Below, piece after piece: positions 44,762-54,283 of a stretch of 64,000 nucleotides of DNA. Each line of letters opens with the position of its first letter. Position 1 is the first letter of the stretch. This DNA is from Hyphococcus sp. (lineage in GTDB: Bacteria > Pseudomonadota > Alphaproteobacteria > Caulobacterales > Parvularculaceae). The stretch is taken from positions 248,001 to 312,000 of the forward strand of contig JANQJK010000016.1 in assembly GCA_028281665.1 (NCBI GenBank). The letters are read 5' to 3'. A model generated the notes under the pieces. That model was not told the DNA's origin, did not search any database, and worked only from the letters and a program-made list of their open reading frames with translations. Both the position numbers and the translations under genes were made by a program.

Positions 44762-45469
44762 ATGCGCAAGCTCGATCATAAACAGGCGCTCGTTCTTTTT
44801 TCGGGCGGTCAGGACTCTTCCATCGCGCTCGTCTGGGCGCTTGACCGATTTGAAACCGTGGAAACCGTCGGGTTCGATTACGGTCAGCGCCATGTGGTGG
44901 AACTTGGCGCGCGCCAGGCGGTGAAACGCGAAGTGGGCGCAGCCTTTCCTGCCTGGGCGCCGAAGCTCGGACCCGATCACATGATTTCCGCCCGCGGCCT
45001 GAAAGACATCGGCGATACGGCGATGACGGCGGAACAGGACATTGTCATGGGCGACGACAACCTGCCGACGACATTCGTGCCCGGTCGAAATCTGGTGTTC
45101 CTGTCGCTCGCGGCGGGGCTTGCTTATCGGCGCGGCGCGGGCGTGCTGGTTGCGGGCATGTGTGAAACGGATTTTTCCGGCTACCCCGATTGCCGCGAGA
45201 CGGCGCTCAATGCGCAGATGGAAGCCATTCGTCTCGGTATGGAATGCGACGTGCGTCTTGAAACGCCGTTGATGCGCCTCACCAAGGCGGCGAGCTGGCG
45301 CCTTGCGGAAGATGTGGGCGGCGAGACCGCCGTGTCCCTGATCAATGAGCACAGCCATTCCTGTTATCGCGGCGTGCGTTCGACGCGCCATGATTGGGGC
45401 TATGGGTGCGGCGATTGCCCGGCCTGCGATTTGCGCGCAAAAGGATGGGCCGAATACAAGTCGGCCTGA
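44762..45469 (+). CDS. queC: 7-cyano-7-deazaguanine (preQ0) synthase
   Basis: A 235-aa ATP-dependent ligase that turns 7-carboxy-7-deazaguanine and ammonia into preQ0, the precursor of queuosine in tRNA. The PP-loop ATP-binding motif is [13 protein letters not shown]. Zinc ligands are the Cys residues of SCYRG and [28 protein letters not shown] is the usual C-terminal part. The ATG at 44762 has GGAAAGG just upstream, but the Met at 44714 cannot be excluded. First gene of queC-queE-queD. Confidence 0.93.
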   Translation: MRKLDHKQALVLFSGGQDSSIALVWALDRFETVETVGFDYGQRHVVELGARQAVKREVGAAFPAWAPKLGPDHMISARGLKDIGDTAMTAEQDIVMGDDNLPTTFVPGRNLVFLSLAAGLAYRRGAGVLVAGMCETDFSGYPDCRETALNAQMEAIRLGMECDVRLETPLMRLTKAASWRLAEDVGGETAVSLINEHSHSCYRGVRSTRHDWGYGCGDCPACDLRAKGWAEYKSA

Positions 45470-45486
45470 CGGGACTGCGGCGAAGA

Positions 45487-46122
45487 ATGACCTATTCCGT
45501 AAAGGAACTGTTTTACACCTTGCAGGGCGAGGGCGCGCAGACCGGCCGGCCGGCTGTCTTTCTTCGCTTCGCCGGTTGCAATCTCTGGTCCGGTCTTGAA
45601 CGCGACAGGGCCGGCGCTGTCTGCAACTTTTGCGACACGGAATTTGTCGGCGTAGACGGCGAGGGGGGCGGCAAGTTTCCGTCGCCGGACGCGTTGGCGG
45701 ACGCCGTCGCGCGGGCCTGGCCCCGGGACGGATCGGGCGTGCCTTACGTTGTTTGTACCGGCGGGGAGCCCCTGCTTCAGCTCGACGATGCGCTGATCGA
45801 CGCGCTGCACCGGCGCGGATTCGAAGTCGCCGTTGAAACCAACGGCACGATCGCGGCGCCGGCGGGGCTCGACTGGATCTGCGTTTCGCCGAAAGCCGAT
45901 GCGCCCCTTGCGCAAATCCGCGGGGACGAGTTGAAGCTTGTCTATCCGCAGGAAAAGGCGATGCCGGATCGCTTCGAGGACCTCGCATTTGACTTTTTCT
46001 TTTTGCAGCCTATGGACGGCCCCTCGCTCGCCGACAACACCGCGGCGGCGATAGCGTTTTGCAAGCGCCGCCCGAAATGGCGCCTGTCGGTGCAGTCCCA
46101 CAAAATGCTGGGCATACCCTGA
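45487..46122 (+). CDS. queE: 7-carboxy-7-deazaguanine synthase (radical SAM)
   Basis: A 211-aa radical-SAM enzyme converting carboxy-tetrahydropterin to 7-carboxy-7-deazaguanine. The [4Fe-4S] cysteines occur as the expanded CNLW...VCNFCDTEF arrangement found in proteobacterial QueE, followed by the GGEP motif in CTGGEPLLQLD. The FFLQPMDGP segment near the C-terminus is typical. The ATG at 45487 begins MTYSVKELFYTLQGEG, the family start; the 31 extra track residues lie in queC. 17 bp separate it from queC. Confidence 0.94.
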   Translation: MTYSVKELFYTLQGEGAQTGRPAVFLRFAGCNLWSGLERDRAGAVCNFCDTEFVGVDGEGGGKFPSPDALADAVARAWPRDGSGVPYVVCTGGEPLLQLDDALIDALHRRGFEVAVETNGTIAAPAGLDWICVSPKADAPLAQIRGDELKLVYPQEKAMPDRFEDLAFDFFFLQPMDGPSLADNTAAAIAFCKRRPKWRLSVQSHKMLGIP

Positions 46123-46160
46123 TAGGCGCTGAACGCAGGCGGCCCGAGAAAGGCTGACCC

Positions 46161-46517
46161 ATGCGGATCGTCAAGTCGATCAGTTTCGACGCCGCACACT
46201 TTCTGGATCACGACCCGCAAGCGCGGCCTTATGCGCGCCTGCACGGCCATTCCTTCGTGATGGAGGTCGAGATCGCCGGCGATCCGGACCCGGAAGCGGG
46301 GTGGGTTGTCGATTTCGGCGACGTCGAGGAGGCGTTGCAGAAGCTTCGCGACAAGCTTGATCATCGGTTGCTGAACGAGGTCGAGGGCCTTGAGCGGCCG
46401 ACGCTGGAAAACATATGCCAGTGGGCGGCGGCGCGCCTTCAGGCGGACTTTCCGGGGCTTACGGCGGTCAGGGTGTCGCGGCCGTCAAACGGCGAAACCT
46501 GCATCCACGAACTCTAG
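46161..46517 (+). CDS. queD: 6-carboxytetrahydropterin synthase
   Basis: A 118-aa enzyme of the 6-pyruvoyltetrahydropterin synthase fold that makes 6-carboxytetrahydropterin from dihydroneopterin triphosphate. Zinc ligands: His in FDAAHFL and the two His in RLHGHSF; VVDFGDVEEALQKLRDKLDHRLLNE and NGETCIHEL are conserved. It completes the queC-E-D set; folE, which feeds it, and queF/tgt, which use preQ0, are not in the window. It ends 9 bp from a convergent gene. Confidence 0.94.
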   Translation: MRIVKSISFDAAHFLDHDPQARPYARLHGHSFVMEVEIAGDPDPEAGWVVDFGDVEEALQKLRDKLDHRLLNEVEGLERPTLENICQWAAARLQADFPGLTAVRVSRPSNGETCIHEL

Positions 46518-46526
46518 CCTGACGGC

Positions 46527-47183
46527 TTATTCGAACGCGCCGTTCATGCGCGCAATCAGATATTGGGCGTCGCGGCAATAGCCGGCGGCCGACCGGTCTG
46601 CGCGCAGCAACGCGGTGTCGAGTTCGCCGAGAATGCGGTCTATCTCTTCATCTGTCGCGAACGCTTCGCCCGGCGGGGTGAGGTTCAGTCCCTGGTCGGA
46701 CGTATCGAGCCTCGCCGGTGAAATCGAATAGCGGGCCTTTCCGCCAAGCGCGACGTCAAAGTGCCGTTGCCCCGATCCGATCAGCACGGCGGCGCGGGGG
46801 TCCGCATTGTTCAGTATGCTGTCGACGCCGAGCCGAAGCTCGTCGTAGCGTTCCGCAAGGAGGGCGCGCCCGCCCGGATCGTCGATGTCCTTGGCGGAAA
46901 CGGCGACTTCGCAGGCCTGCTCCAGCGTGTCGCGAATCCGATCGATAGCGTAGAGCGCCGCCTCGATGGCGCCCAGCGCATCGCGCACATGATTCTGCGG
47001 GTCCTTGTCCTCGTTTTTTTCCTCCGGGAGACCGGTCTTTTTCAATGCGCGATTGACGCCGGCGTCGATGTCGATTTCCGGCAGCGCGTCATCGTCCGAT
47101 TTCGACTTTTTGCCGAGCCAGCCAGCGAGCGGGCTTCTCTTCGATGATTTCTTTTCAGCGGTTTTTTGTAATGCAAACGCCAT
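46527..47183 (-). CDS. Hypothetical helical protein with flagellin-like core
   Basis: A 218-aa protein, not firmly recognised. After a Lys/Asp-rich head (about 1-60), the pattern AIEAALYAIDRIRDTLEQACEVAV...RALLAERYDELRLGVDSILNNADPRAAVLIGSG and the C-terminal DEEIDRILGELDTALLRADRSAAGYCRDAQYLIARMNGAF resembles the order of helices and short beta segment in the D1 core of flagellins, without the conserved D0 ends. This is a similarity by eye, not a proven homology. No signal peptide and no flagellar neighbours. The promoter region holds TTGATACTCATCAA, a 14-bp inverted repeat. Confidence 0.5.
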   Translation of the reverse strand: MAFALQKTAEKKSSKRSPLAGWLGKKSKSDDDALPEIDIDAGVNRALKKTGLPEEKNEDKDPQNHVRDALGAIEAALYAIDRIRDTLEQACEVAVSAKDIDDPGGRALLAERYDELRLGVDSILNNADPRAAVLIGSGQRHFDVALGGKARYSISPARLDTSDQGLNLTPPGEAFATDEEIDRILGELDTALLRADRSAAGYCRDAQYLIARMNGAFE

Positions 47184-47260
47184 GGGCGCCGTTTTCCTTC
47201 GCGCAATTGATGAGTATCAACCTATAGGTCATGCACTTTGAGGCGCGGTTAAGGAATTGG

Positions 47261-49348
47261 CTAAATTTTATCGGTCGGCTTTGACGGCGCACGCCGCAAA
47301 CGCCCGCTTTCTATGAGCCATGCGGTTAACAGGGCCGACGCAATCAGGATCAACCAGGCGACGGGGGGCGCCGCCGGCGTGTCGCGAACGGCGTCGATCC
47401 GCGCCGCGCCGCGCTTTACGACGCCGGCCCAGCTTTCGCCCGCCCGGACGCCTGTCGGGGCGACCCGTTTGAGATCCGGCACGCGGCCGCTGGCGTTCGT
47501 TCGGAAGACGCCCGCGCGGGTCGCTTCGGCAAGGGGGCGCAGTTTGAGCGACGTCGAAACGACGTCCTGCATCTCCGGCGCGGCGGCGAGGCCAACGGCG
47601 CCGATGGCGAACAGCTGGCCCGACCGCGCGCGATAAAGGCCCCGGGGCGCGTTGTCGATGCGCATGGTGAAAAGCCCCGGCTCCGATTGCGTCGGCGAAA
47701 TCTCTTCGACATCGCCGTTCGGATATTCGAGTTCGACGGGGTCCGGCGTTTCTCCCACCGAGCGGCGCTGGACGATCAGCGCGCCGTTGTCTTCCACGAG
47801 CGACAGCGCCTCTTCTTCCAACTCCGGCTCTTTCATCAGCCAGTGGGCGATGCGACGCAACAACTCCGCATGGGGACCGCCGCCGTCAAAGCCGCGGGCC
47901 CACAGCCAGACATGGTCCGACAACAGGAGGCCGACCCGGCCTTCCTCCACCCGGTCGAGAATGAGCAGCGGCGCATCGTTCGGCCCCGCCATCAGCGATT
48001 GTCCGCGCCGTTGATCGACCGGCATGATCCGCAGCCACCGGCCCCAGTAATCTTCCTCGCTGAGACCGGCGGTGACCGGGTGGCGCTCGCCAAGTTCGGT
48101 GACCTTCGGCCGAAAGGCGCTTTCGATTGCTGGGCCCGTCGGCGCGGCGGGCAGCACGAAAGAGAGGTTGCGCCGTGCGGCGAGGGATCGCCGACCGGCA
48201 TATTCCGGCCCCGCCGCAATGAGGACCGCGCCGCCGCCTTCAACGTAACGGGCGATGTTGTCGAAATGGAAACTGTCGAGCACGGCCCGGTATGTGTAGC
48301 GATCAAAAATAAGCAGATCGAACTCGGTGAGTTTCTGGATAAAAAGCTCGTCTTGCGGAAACTGGATGAGCGCAAGTTCCTGCGTCTTTGCGACGCCGTC
48401 GCTTTTCTCAATAGGACGCAAAATGGTGAAGTGGACAAGGTCCACCGCCGGGTCTGACTTCAAAAGGTTGCGCCAGACCCGCTCGCCGGGATGAGGCTCG
48501 CCGGAAATCAAGAGTACGCGCAGGCGATCGCGGATGGCGGAAATGGGCAGCACCGCAATGTTGTTACGCGTCGTCAGCTCGCCGTCGCGGGGTTCGACTT
48601 CCAGTTCGATAACCGTCGATCCCGGTCGGGTCAGCGGTGCATCGAATCCCGCCTCGACGCCAAGGGGCACGGGCTCGCTCAACACCTGCTTGCCGTTTAC
48701 CCGTAACGTTACCTTGACCGGCGGGCCGTCATTGGTCGTTTTTTCGTCCGTACCCAGATCATCGACACGGAATGAAACCCGCACGGACTGGTCGACAATG
48801 CCGTAGCGCGGGGCGTTCGTCAGCGTCACTTTCCGGTCGATTTCGTCATCGTTCCCGGCGATGACGAGATGGGTCGGCGCGTTAAGTCCGGCAATCGTCT
48901 GGTCCGCGTCTGTCGCCTGACCATCGGTCACGATGAACACGGCGCCAAGGCGTGATCTCGGAATATCGGCAAGCGCGCCTTGCAGTGCTGCAATCGTTTG
49001 CGTCTCTTCCGTACCGGTGATCTCAGCGAGCCGGCTTTCAACGCCGTCGAGTTTGCCCAGGCCGTCGATCAGGGCGTCGGCGGCGCGGCTGGCACCGCTG
49101 TCGCGGCCGCCAAGCTCTTGACTTGCGCTTTTGTCGAGCAACACCAGCGCCACGTCATCGAGGCCCGAACGCTCTGCGTTCCTCATCAGCGGATTGGCCA
49201 GCAGCGCAAGCAACGCCAGGAGCGCAACCGTGCGGAAGAGGCCGCTTTTCCAGTTTCGCCACAGGCTGATCGCGGCGATCGTCAGGCATGCGCCGGCGAC
49301 GAGGGCGAAAGCCCAGCCGGATAGCCAAGGATCGAACACCAGCGTCAC
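47261..49348 (-). CDS. Membrane protein of the moxR-DUF58-DUF4159 operon
   Basis: A 695-aa protein with two N-terminal helices (about 10-60), a von Willebrand A-like region (VALVLLDKSASQELGG, AVFIVTDGQAT), Ig-like and glutamine-amidotransferase-like segments (LLISGEPHPGERVWRNLLKSDP, DLLIFDRYTY, GGAVLIAAGPEYAG), and a C-terminal helix (about 668-688). The DKSAS motif resembles the VWA metal site. It is the last gene of the operon, overlapping DUF4159 by 4 nt (ATGA). Probably an envelope-associated partner of the MoxR chaperone system; the target is unknown. Confidence 0.7.
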   Translation of the reverse strand: MTLVFDPWLSGWAFALVAGACLTIAAISLWRNWKSGLFRTVALLALLALLANPLMRNAERSGLDDVALVLLDKSASQELGGRDSGASRAADALIDGLGKLDGVESRLAEITGTEETQTIAALQGALADIPRSRLGAVFIVTDGQATDADQTIAGLNAPTHLVIAGNDDEIDRKVTLTNAPRYGIVDQSVRVSFRVDDLGTDEKTTNDGPPVKVTLRVNGKQVLSEPVPLGVEAGFDAPLTRPGSTVIELEVEPRDGELTTRNNIAVLPISAIRDRLRVLLISGEPHPGERVWRNLLKSDPAVDLVHFTILRPIEKSDGVAKTQELALIQFPQDELFIQKLTEFDLLIFDRYTYRAVLDSFHFDNIARYVEGGGAVLIAAGPEYAGRRSLAARRNLSFVLPAAPTGPAIESAFRPKVTELGERHPVTAGLSEEDYWGRWLRIMPVDQRRGQSLMAGPNDAPLLILDRVEEGRVGLLLSDHVWLWARGFDGGGPHAELLRRIAHWLMKEPELEEEALSLVEDNGALIVQRRSVGETPDPVELEYPNGDVEEISPTQSEPGLFTMRIDNAPRGLYRARSGQLFAIGAVGLAAAPEMQDVVSTSLKLRPLAEATRAGVFRTNASGRVPDLKRVAPTGVRAGESWAGVVKRGAARIDAVRDTPAAPPVAWLILIASALLTAWLIESGRLRRAPSKPTDKI

Positions 49349-52089
49349 CGGCCGAGCCTTTCAAGAAGCACAGGCGTGTGCACCTGATCGGATTTGTAAT
49401 TGCCCGTGAAAGCCACCATCACGATATTGACGCCGGCGCGATAGGCGCATTCGCGCTTGCCGCCGGAACAGACCGCGGCGGGCCGGCTCCACTGGCCCAT
49501 CTGCCGGACTTCACGCCCGAACTGATCCGTCGCCCAGGCGCCCGCCCAGTCACGCCCGCCGATGATGACCGGCGTAACGCCGTCATTCGATCCGGCGGTG
49601 TCTGACGCCACCCAGACGGGGTTATGGCCAACGCGCCCGTGAAGGTCCGACAACAGATAAAACGACCGGGAGAGAACGTGGTTCCGATCGACCGGCGTCA
49701 GCGGCGGAATATTCAATTGCGATAATACGCGTTGCAGGGCCGCGCCTTCCGGCGTTGTCTGCGCACCGATGGCGCGTTCGTCGTCGCGCGTATCGAAGAG
49801 GATCAGTCCGCCGAAGCGCATGAAATTTTCGATATTGGCGAGCGCCGCGTCGGACGGCGCCTCCGCATCGGGGGCGATGGGCCAGTAAAGAAAGGAATAA
49901 ACCGACAGATCGTCCGCAGCCGGATCAACGCCGGCGGGCGGGCCGGGTTCCAGGGCGGTGCGTCGATAAAGCTCCCGCGACAATCCGGCGAGCGCCTGCG
50001 CGGAGAGACGGTCAAGGGTCGGGTCGCCGGTTTTCACATAGGCAAGGCGTGTCAGGAGCGCGGCGTCCGCGGTGGACGTCTCGATCTCGGGGTCGAGGGG
50101 CTGGGCGCTTGCGGGGCTGTTATTGGCCGACGCGACAACGCCGACAAGAACCGCCGTCGCCGCTGTAGAGAGACGCGGCAGACGCAGCTTGCCCGCGAGC
50201 ATCAGCGCCGCCAGCGCATCAAGCACAAGGAGCGCAAGGGCCGCGGCGAACAGCGGCGGCGCAAGGCGCCGGGGCGGGGCGGCTTCATATGGATTGACGC
50301 TTACGCCTTTGACGGAGAGCGGCGCGTAAACCGTATCCTCGCGCATCACATTGAGCGCCAGCGGCGCGTCCGGCGATCCGTAAAAGCCGGGCGGACGCAG
50401 CGGCCCGACCGTCTTTGCGAGGTCTTCGGTGGAGAGCGCCGGATCGCCGTCCGCAGGGCGGCGAAAGCGGCCATAGCCGTCCAGCAACCGCAAGGGCTGG
50501 TATTCGCGCGCGGCGTCTGCGTCGGCGCTTTCCGGTCCAAGCGCCGAAAGGAATACGAGCCGGCGCAGCATGTCGACGAAGAGGCCGGAAATTGGAAGAT
50601 CGGACCATTGCGGCGTTGCCGTGACGTGGAACAGGGCGATGACGCCGTCCCCCTCGCGGGCGCCGGTGACGAGGGGGGTTCCGTCTTCAAGGCGCGCCCA
50701 GCTGCGCAAGGTGGTCTCGCCGCCGGGTTCGGCCAGAACCTGACGGCGCACTTTGGCGTCGGATTGCGGCGAGAGACCGGCGAAAGGGCTCTCCGCCGGA
50801 AAGCCGTCAATCGATTGCGGCGTCTCCCAGGTCAGCGCGCCGCCGAAAGCGCGACCGCCGCCGCGGAGTTGAACGGGCAGGAGCGGCGGGTCGCGATCCT
50901 GCGCGGCTTCGGCGAGGATCGGCCCGGCGAAGCGGATCAGGACGCCGCCTTTTTCGATCCACGCGGTCAGCTTTTCGATATCGCCCGCGCGCACGGCGCC
51001 AACATCGTCAAGGATGATCACCGAGACGCCGGCATCAACCACTTCCGTCAGTGAGTCTTCAATAAGTTCTGCATACGGACCGAGCGCCTCGCGCAAATAA
51101 TGGGCGCCAGAAAGGAGGCGGTCGCCCGCGGGTGCAGCGTCTGCGATGACGCCAATAAGCGCGCGCCGGTCCCGCGCGTCGATCAACTGCACGGCGCCGG
51201 CGCTCGTTGCATTCTCGATCCGCACGGCGGCGATGTCGTTTCGCAGGGCGAGCGGCAGTTCAACGCCGACTTCGGCCGCGGTTTCTCCTTCGCCGACATA
51301 AACGCCGATGCGCGCCAGTTCGCGTCCGTCCTGCGCCGTCGCTAGCAGCGTTCCCTCCCAGTCGCCGGCGCCGGAAAGCCGTTCGACGCGAAAGACCGGT
51401 CCCGTCCCGTCGCCCGGAGAGGGACGCAGCGCCGGCTTCGGTGATCGCCGGTCGACAAAGAGGGAGAGAGCGCCGCGCGCCGATAACGCATCGACGAATG
51501 CCTGATCGTCGGGCCCGGCAAGGCCGTCGGCAAGCCAGCGGATGTCGTATGACGCCTCGGCGCCGAGACCGTTTAGCAGGTCCGCCGCAGCGTTGCGGTC
51601 CGCGGCGAACGGTTTTGGCCGCAGTTTTTCCGCGGCCTCGCGAGCGGACTTGCCGGTCATCGGCTGCGGGGCGTCGTCGGCGCCGGGCGCCGTGGTCAGC
51701 AGGTAAACGGGCCTGTCGGCCTGTTCCGCTTCCGCCGCCGCCGTCAGCATCGCGTCCTTTCGCGCGCGCCAGTGATGGGCGGCCGAATAGGTGTCGTCCA
51801 CAACAAGAAGTATCGGGTTGCTTGCCGGCGTTTTCGGCGGCGCGTTCAGGATCGGACCGGCCAGTGCGGTAATCACGAGGGCGACCAGCGCCATGCGCAT
51901 GAGCAACAGCCACCAGGGCGTGCGATCCGGGGTTTCCCGCGGATTGGTCAGCTTGCGGAGAATAATGAACGCCGGGAAGGGCTGCTCTTTCGGCGCCGGC
52001 GGCGTTGCGCGCAACAGCCACCAGATGGCGGGCAACGCAATCAGCGCGGCAAGCATCAGCGGCGTGGTGAAGGAGAGGGCGCCCAGCAT
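49345..52089 (-). CDS. DUF4159 / BatA-like membrane protein
   Basis: A 914-aa protein. The N-terminal helices and motif LMLAALIALPAIWWLLRATPPAP...FPAFIILRKL are the BatA-type N-terminal domain. A large periplasmic region with VWA-like LLVVDDTYSAAHHWRARKDA follows, a helix near 625-660, and a C-terminal DUF4159 domain (LAYVKTGDPTLDRLSAQALAGLSREL, GLILFDTRDD, RSFYLL). It lies immediately downstream of the DUF58 gene (adjacent stop and start). Such genes accompany MoxR ATPases throughout alphaproteobacteria; the biochemical role is not established. Confidence 0.83.
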   Translation of the reverse strand: MLGALSFTTPLMLAALIALPAIWWLLRATPPAPKEQPFPAFIILRKLTNPRETPDRTPWWLLLMRMALVALVITALAGPILNAPPKTPASNPILLVVDDTYSAAHHWRARKDAMLTAAAEAEQADRPVYLLTTAPGADDAPQPMTGKSAREAAEKLRPKPFAADRNAAADLLNGLGAEASYDIRWLADGLAGPDDQAFVDALSARGALSLFVDRRSPKPALRPSPGDGTGPVFRVERLSGAGDWEGTLLATAQDGRELARIGVYVGEGETAAEVGVELPLALRNDIAAVRIENATSAGAVQLIDARDRRALIGVIADAAPAGDRLLSGAHYLREALGPYAELIEDSLTEVVDAGVSVIILDDVGAVRAGDIEKLTAWIEKGGVLIRFAGPILAEAAQDRDPPLLPVQLRGGGRAFGGALTWETPQSIDGFPAESPFAGLSPQSDAKVRRQVLAEPGGETTLRSWARLEDGTPLVTGAREGDGVIALFHVTATPQWSDLPISGLFVDMLRRLVFLSALGPESADADAAREYQPLRLLDGYGRFRRPADGDPALSTEDLAKTVGPLRPPGFYGSPDAPLALNVMREDTVYAPLSVKGVSVNPYEAAPPRRLAPPLFAAALALLVLDALAALMLAGKLRLPRLSTAATAVLVGVVASANNSPASAQPLDPEIETSTADAALLTRLAYVKTGDPTLDRLSAQALAGLSRELYRRTALEPGPPAGVDPAADDLSVYSFLYWPIAPDAEAPSDAALANIENFMRFGGLILFDTRDDERAIGAQTTPEGAALQRVLSQLNIPPLTPVDRNHVLSRSFYLLSDLHGRVGHNPVWVASDTAGSNDGVTPVIIGGRDWAGAWATDQFGREVRQMGQWSRPAAVCSGGKRECAYRAGVNIVMVAFTGNYKSDQVHTPVLLERLGR

Positions 52090-52983
52090 TTACGCCGTCC
52101 ACTGACGCATGTCGCCCAGCGCGGTGAAGAGCGCGAGCAGCGCGTGATGGGCCGGCCGATCCGTGCGGTGGGCGAGAAAGGTCCATCCGGCGCCCTGGGC
52201 AAGCGTTTCAAGCGCGCGCCGATGTGTGGCGAATTGCGATTTGTAGGACGCGGCGAGGGCGCCCGTGTCGCCGAAGGTCAGGCGGTCGCGGCTTTCGAGG
52301 TCGCGGAACTCGACGCGGCCGCGATAAGGAAACTCTTCCTCGGCGGGATCGCATATCTGCACCAGCGCGCCGGTGGCGCCGCCGGCCGCAAGCGTGCGAA
52401 CGGAACTCGCAACGGCGTCAATGTCCGAATAGAAGTCGCTGAACATAACGACGCGGGCGCCCGGCCGGGGATGCGCCGGCGGCGGCGCCGATCCGGTCTG
52501 GTCTGTCGCCATCAGCGCTTCGAGAATGCGCGCCGGCGCGCCGCGTCCGTGAAACGGGCGGCGTTCCTCGCCGAGAAGGCCGATGCGTTCGCCGGCCTGG
52601 CTGAGAAGGATGGAAAGGGCGACGGCGAGGATGTCCGCGCGGCGGCCCTTTTGCGGAATGCTCCCAAGCGAAGCGAAATCGAGAGACGCTGACGGGTCGC
52701 GCCAGAGGAAAACCGCGGCCGCCGCTTCCCACTCGTTTTCGCGCACGTAAAGCCGACTGGCCTCCCGTGCGGACTGGCGCCAGTCGATGGCGGAAACCGG
52801 GTCGCCGAAGGAATAGGGCCGGTGCTGCCAGAAAGTCTCGCCCGGTCCCGCGCGCCGGCGGCCATGCAACCCTGCGGCGACCGTCTGCGCGATGCGCTCC
52901 GCTTCCACCAGCAACGCAGGAAACGTCGCGGCGGCGGCTTCCGCGTCGCGGCGAATATCAATGGCGGCGGTGTTTTCGTTCAT
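52090..52983 (-). CDS. DUF58 domain-containing protein
   Basis: A 297-aa protein with the DUF58 signature GETFWQHRPYSFGDPVSAIDWRQSAREASRLYVRENEWEAAA, a VWA-like fold in which WRDPSAS replaces the usual DxSxS metal motif. The C-terminal half has VVMFSDFYSDI and ends HALLALFTALGDMRQWTA. It lies 19 bp downstream of moxR and abuts the DUF4159 gene. MoxR-DUF58 pairs act as chaperone modules for envelope or metalloenzyme assembly in characterised systems. Confidence 0.87.
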   Translation of the reverse strand: MNENTAAIDIRRDAEAAAATFPALLVEAERIAQTVAAGLHGRRRAGPGETFWQHRPYSFGDPVSAIDWRQSAREASRLYVRENEWEAAAAVFLWRDPSASLDFASLGSIPQKGRRADILAVALSILLSQAGERIGLLGEERRPFHGRGAPARILEALMATDQTGSAPPPAHPRPGARVVMFSDFYSDIDAVASSVRTLAAGGATGALVQICDPAEEEFPYRGRVEFRDLESRDRLTFGDTGALAASYKSQFATHRRALETLAQGAGWTFLAHRTDRPAHHALLALFTALGDMRQWTA

Positions 52984-53002
52984 CAGGCTTGGCGCTCGTC
53001 GG

Positions 53003-54013
53003 TTATGCGTCCTTCGCCCCGTCCACTAATTCATCGATAAATTGATCCGTATCCACCCCTTCGGACCGTGCGGCGAAATTCAGCGCCATGCGATGTCGCA
53101 ATACGGGCTTCGCCAGTCGCTTGACGTCGTCGAGGGAGGGCGCGTGTCGCCCTTCGATCAGCGCAAGCGCTCTGGCGGCGAGGGAAAAGGCCTGGCTCGC
53201 CCGCGGGCCCGGCCCCCAGGCCACCAGCGCGCGCACGCGCTCGCTGGCCTGTTCGTCCGGCCGCGCGGCGCGCACAAGCTGCAAGATCTTTTCGACCACC
53301 TGCTCGCCGATGGGCATTTCGCGCACCAGCTTCTGTGCTGCTTTCAGGTCGTCCGCGGACATAACCGCTTTTACGTCTGCGTTTGCAACGCCCGTCGTTT
53401 CCGCAAGCATGCGCTTTTCAGCATCAAGGTCCGGATAGCCGACATTGATTTGCAAGAGGAAGCGATCGAGCTGCGCCTCGGGCAGCGGATACGTCCCTTC
53501 CTGCTCAATCGGGTTTTGCGTCGCCAGAACATGGAAGGGCGTCGGCAGATCATGTCGCGCGCCGGCGACCGTCACATGCTGCTCCTGCATCGCCTGCAAC
53601 AGCGCCGATTGGGTGCGCGGAGAGGCGCGGTTGATCTCGTCAGCCATGAGAAGCTGGCAGAACACCGGTCCCGGAATGAAACGGAATTCACGCCGGCCGT
53701 CGGCGCTTTCCTCCAGCACTTCCGAACCCAGAATGTCGCCGGGCATCAAGTCCGGCGTAAACTGAACGCGCTTTTCCGACAGGCCCAGAAGGTCTGCGAC
53801 AGATGTCACAAGCAAGGTCTTGGCAAGCCCGGGCGCACCGACCAGAAGGCCGTGCCCGCCAGCCGCCAGGGTCGCCAGGGTCAGGTCAATCACTTCCGTC
53901 TGGCCGAAAACCACGTCGCCAAGCGCCGCCCGCGCCCGATTCATGCGCCCGGCAATGTCTTCAAATCTCTGTAACAATGCGTCGTCGTCGGAGCGGGCGT
54001 CGTCTTCGATCAT
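53003..54013 (-). CDS. moxR: MoxR family AAA+ ATPase
   Basis: A 336-aa AAA+ ATPase. Walker A is GAPGLAKT, Walker B LLMADEINRASPRTQSALLQAMQE, sensor 1 LATQNPIEQEGTYPLPEAQLDRFLL and the C-terminal lid around ALVAWGPGPRASQAFSLAARALALIEGR. The start at 54013 (MIEDDARSDDD) is chosen because the track's 48 upstream residues are not family-like; the SD is weak. It heads the operon with DUF58, DUF4159 and the membrane protein, and is divergent from sppA with a 270-bp gap. Confidence 0.92.
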   Translation of the reverse strand: MIEDDARSDDDALLQRFEDIAGRMNRARAALGDVVFGQTEVIDLTLATLAAGGHGLLVGAPGLAKTLLVTSVADLLGLSEKRVQFTPDLMPGDILGSEVLEESADGRREFRFIPGPVFCQLLMADEINRASPRTQSALLQAMQEQHVTVAGARHDLPTPFHVLATQNPIEQEGTYPLPEAQLDRFLLQINVGYPDLDAEKRMLAETTGVANADVKAVMSADDLKAAQKLVREMPIGEQVVEKILQLVRAARPDEQASERVRALVAWGPGPRASQAFSLAARALALIEGRHAPSLDDVKRLAKPVLRHRMALNFAARSEGVDTDQFIDELVDGAKDA

Positions 54014-54283
54014 GAATGCAACTTCTTCTTTCGGCGCGGAAAACGGGTGATACCACGGCTCTGTGCCGGTTGTCGGTCCCTTTGGCAAGGAATCGGCACG
54101 CGTCGTCGCAAATCTCTTGCCTCTTGCCGGCGCGCGCACAATTTCTTTACGATACACCGGCAGGTTTCAGGCAGGCGCCGCCTCCCGTCCTGCGAGGGGT
54201 ATCACGAGAATGCGCGGATCGGCGACGGCTGTTCGGTTTGCGCGCCGGAAAAGGCAAAAAGCCAGAATACAGGGGTTTGTTTA

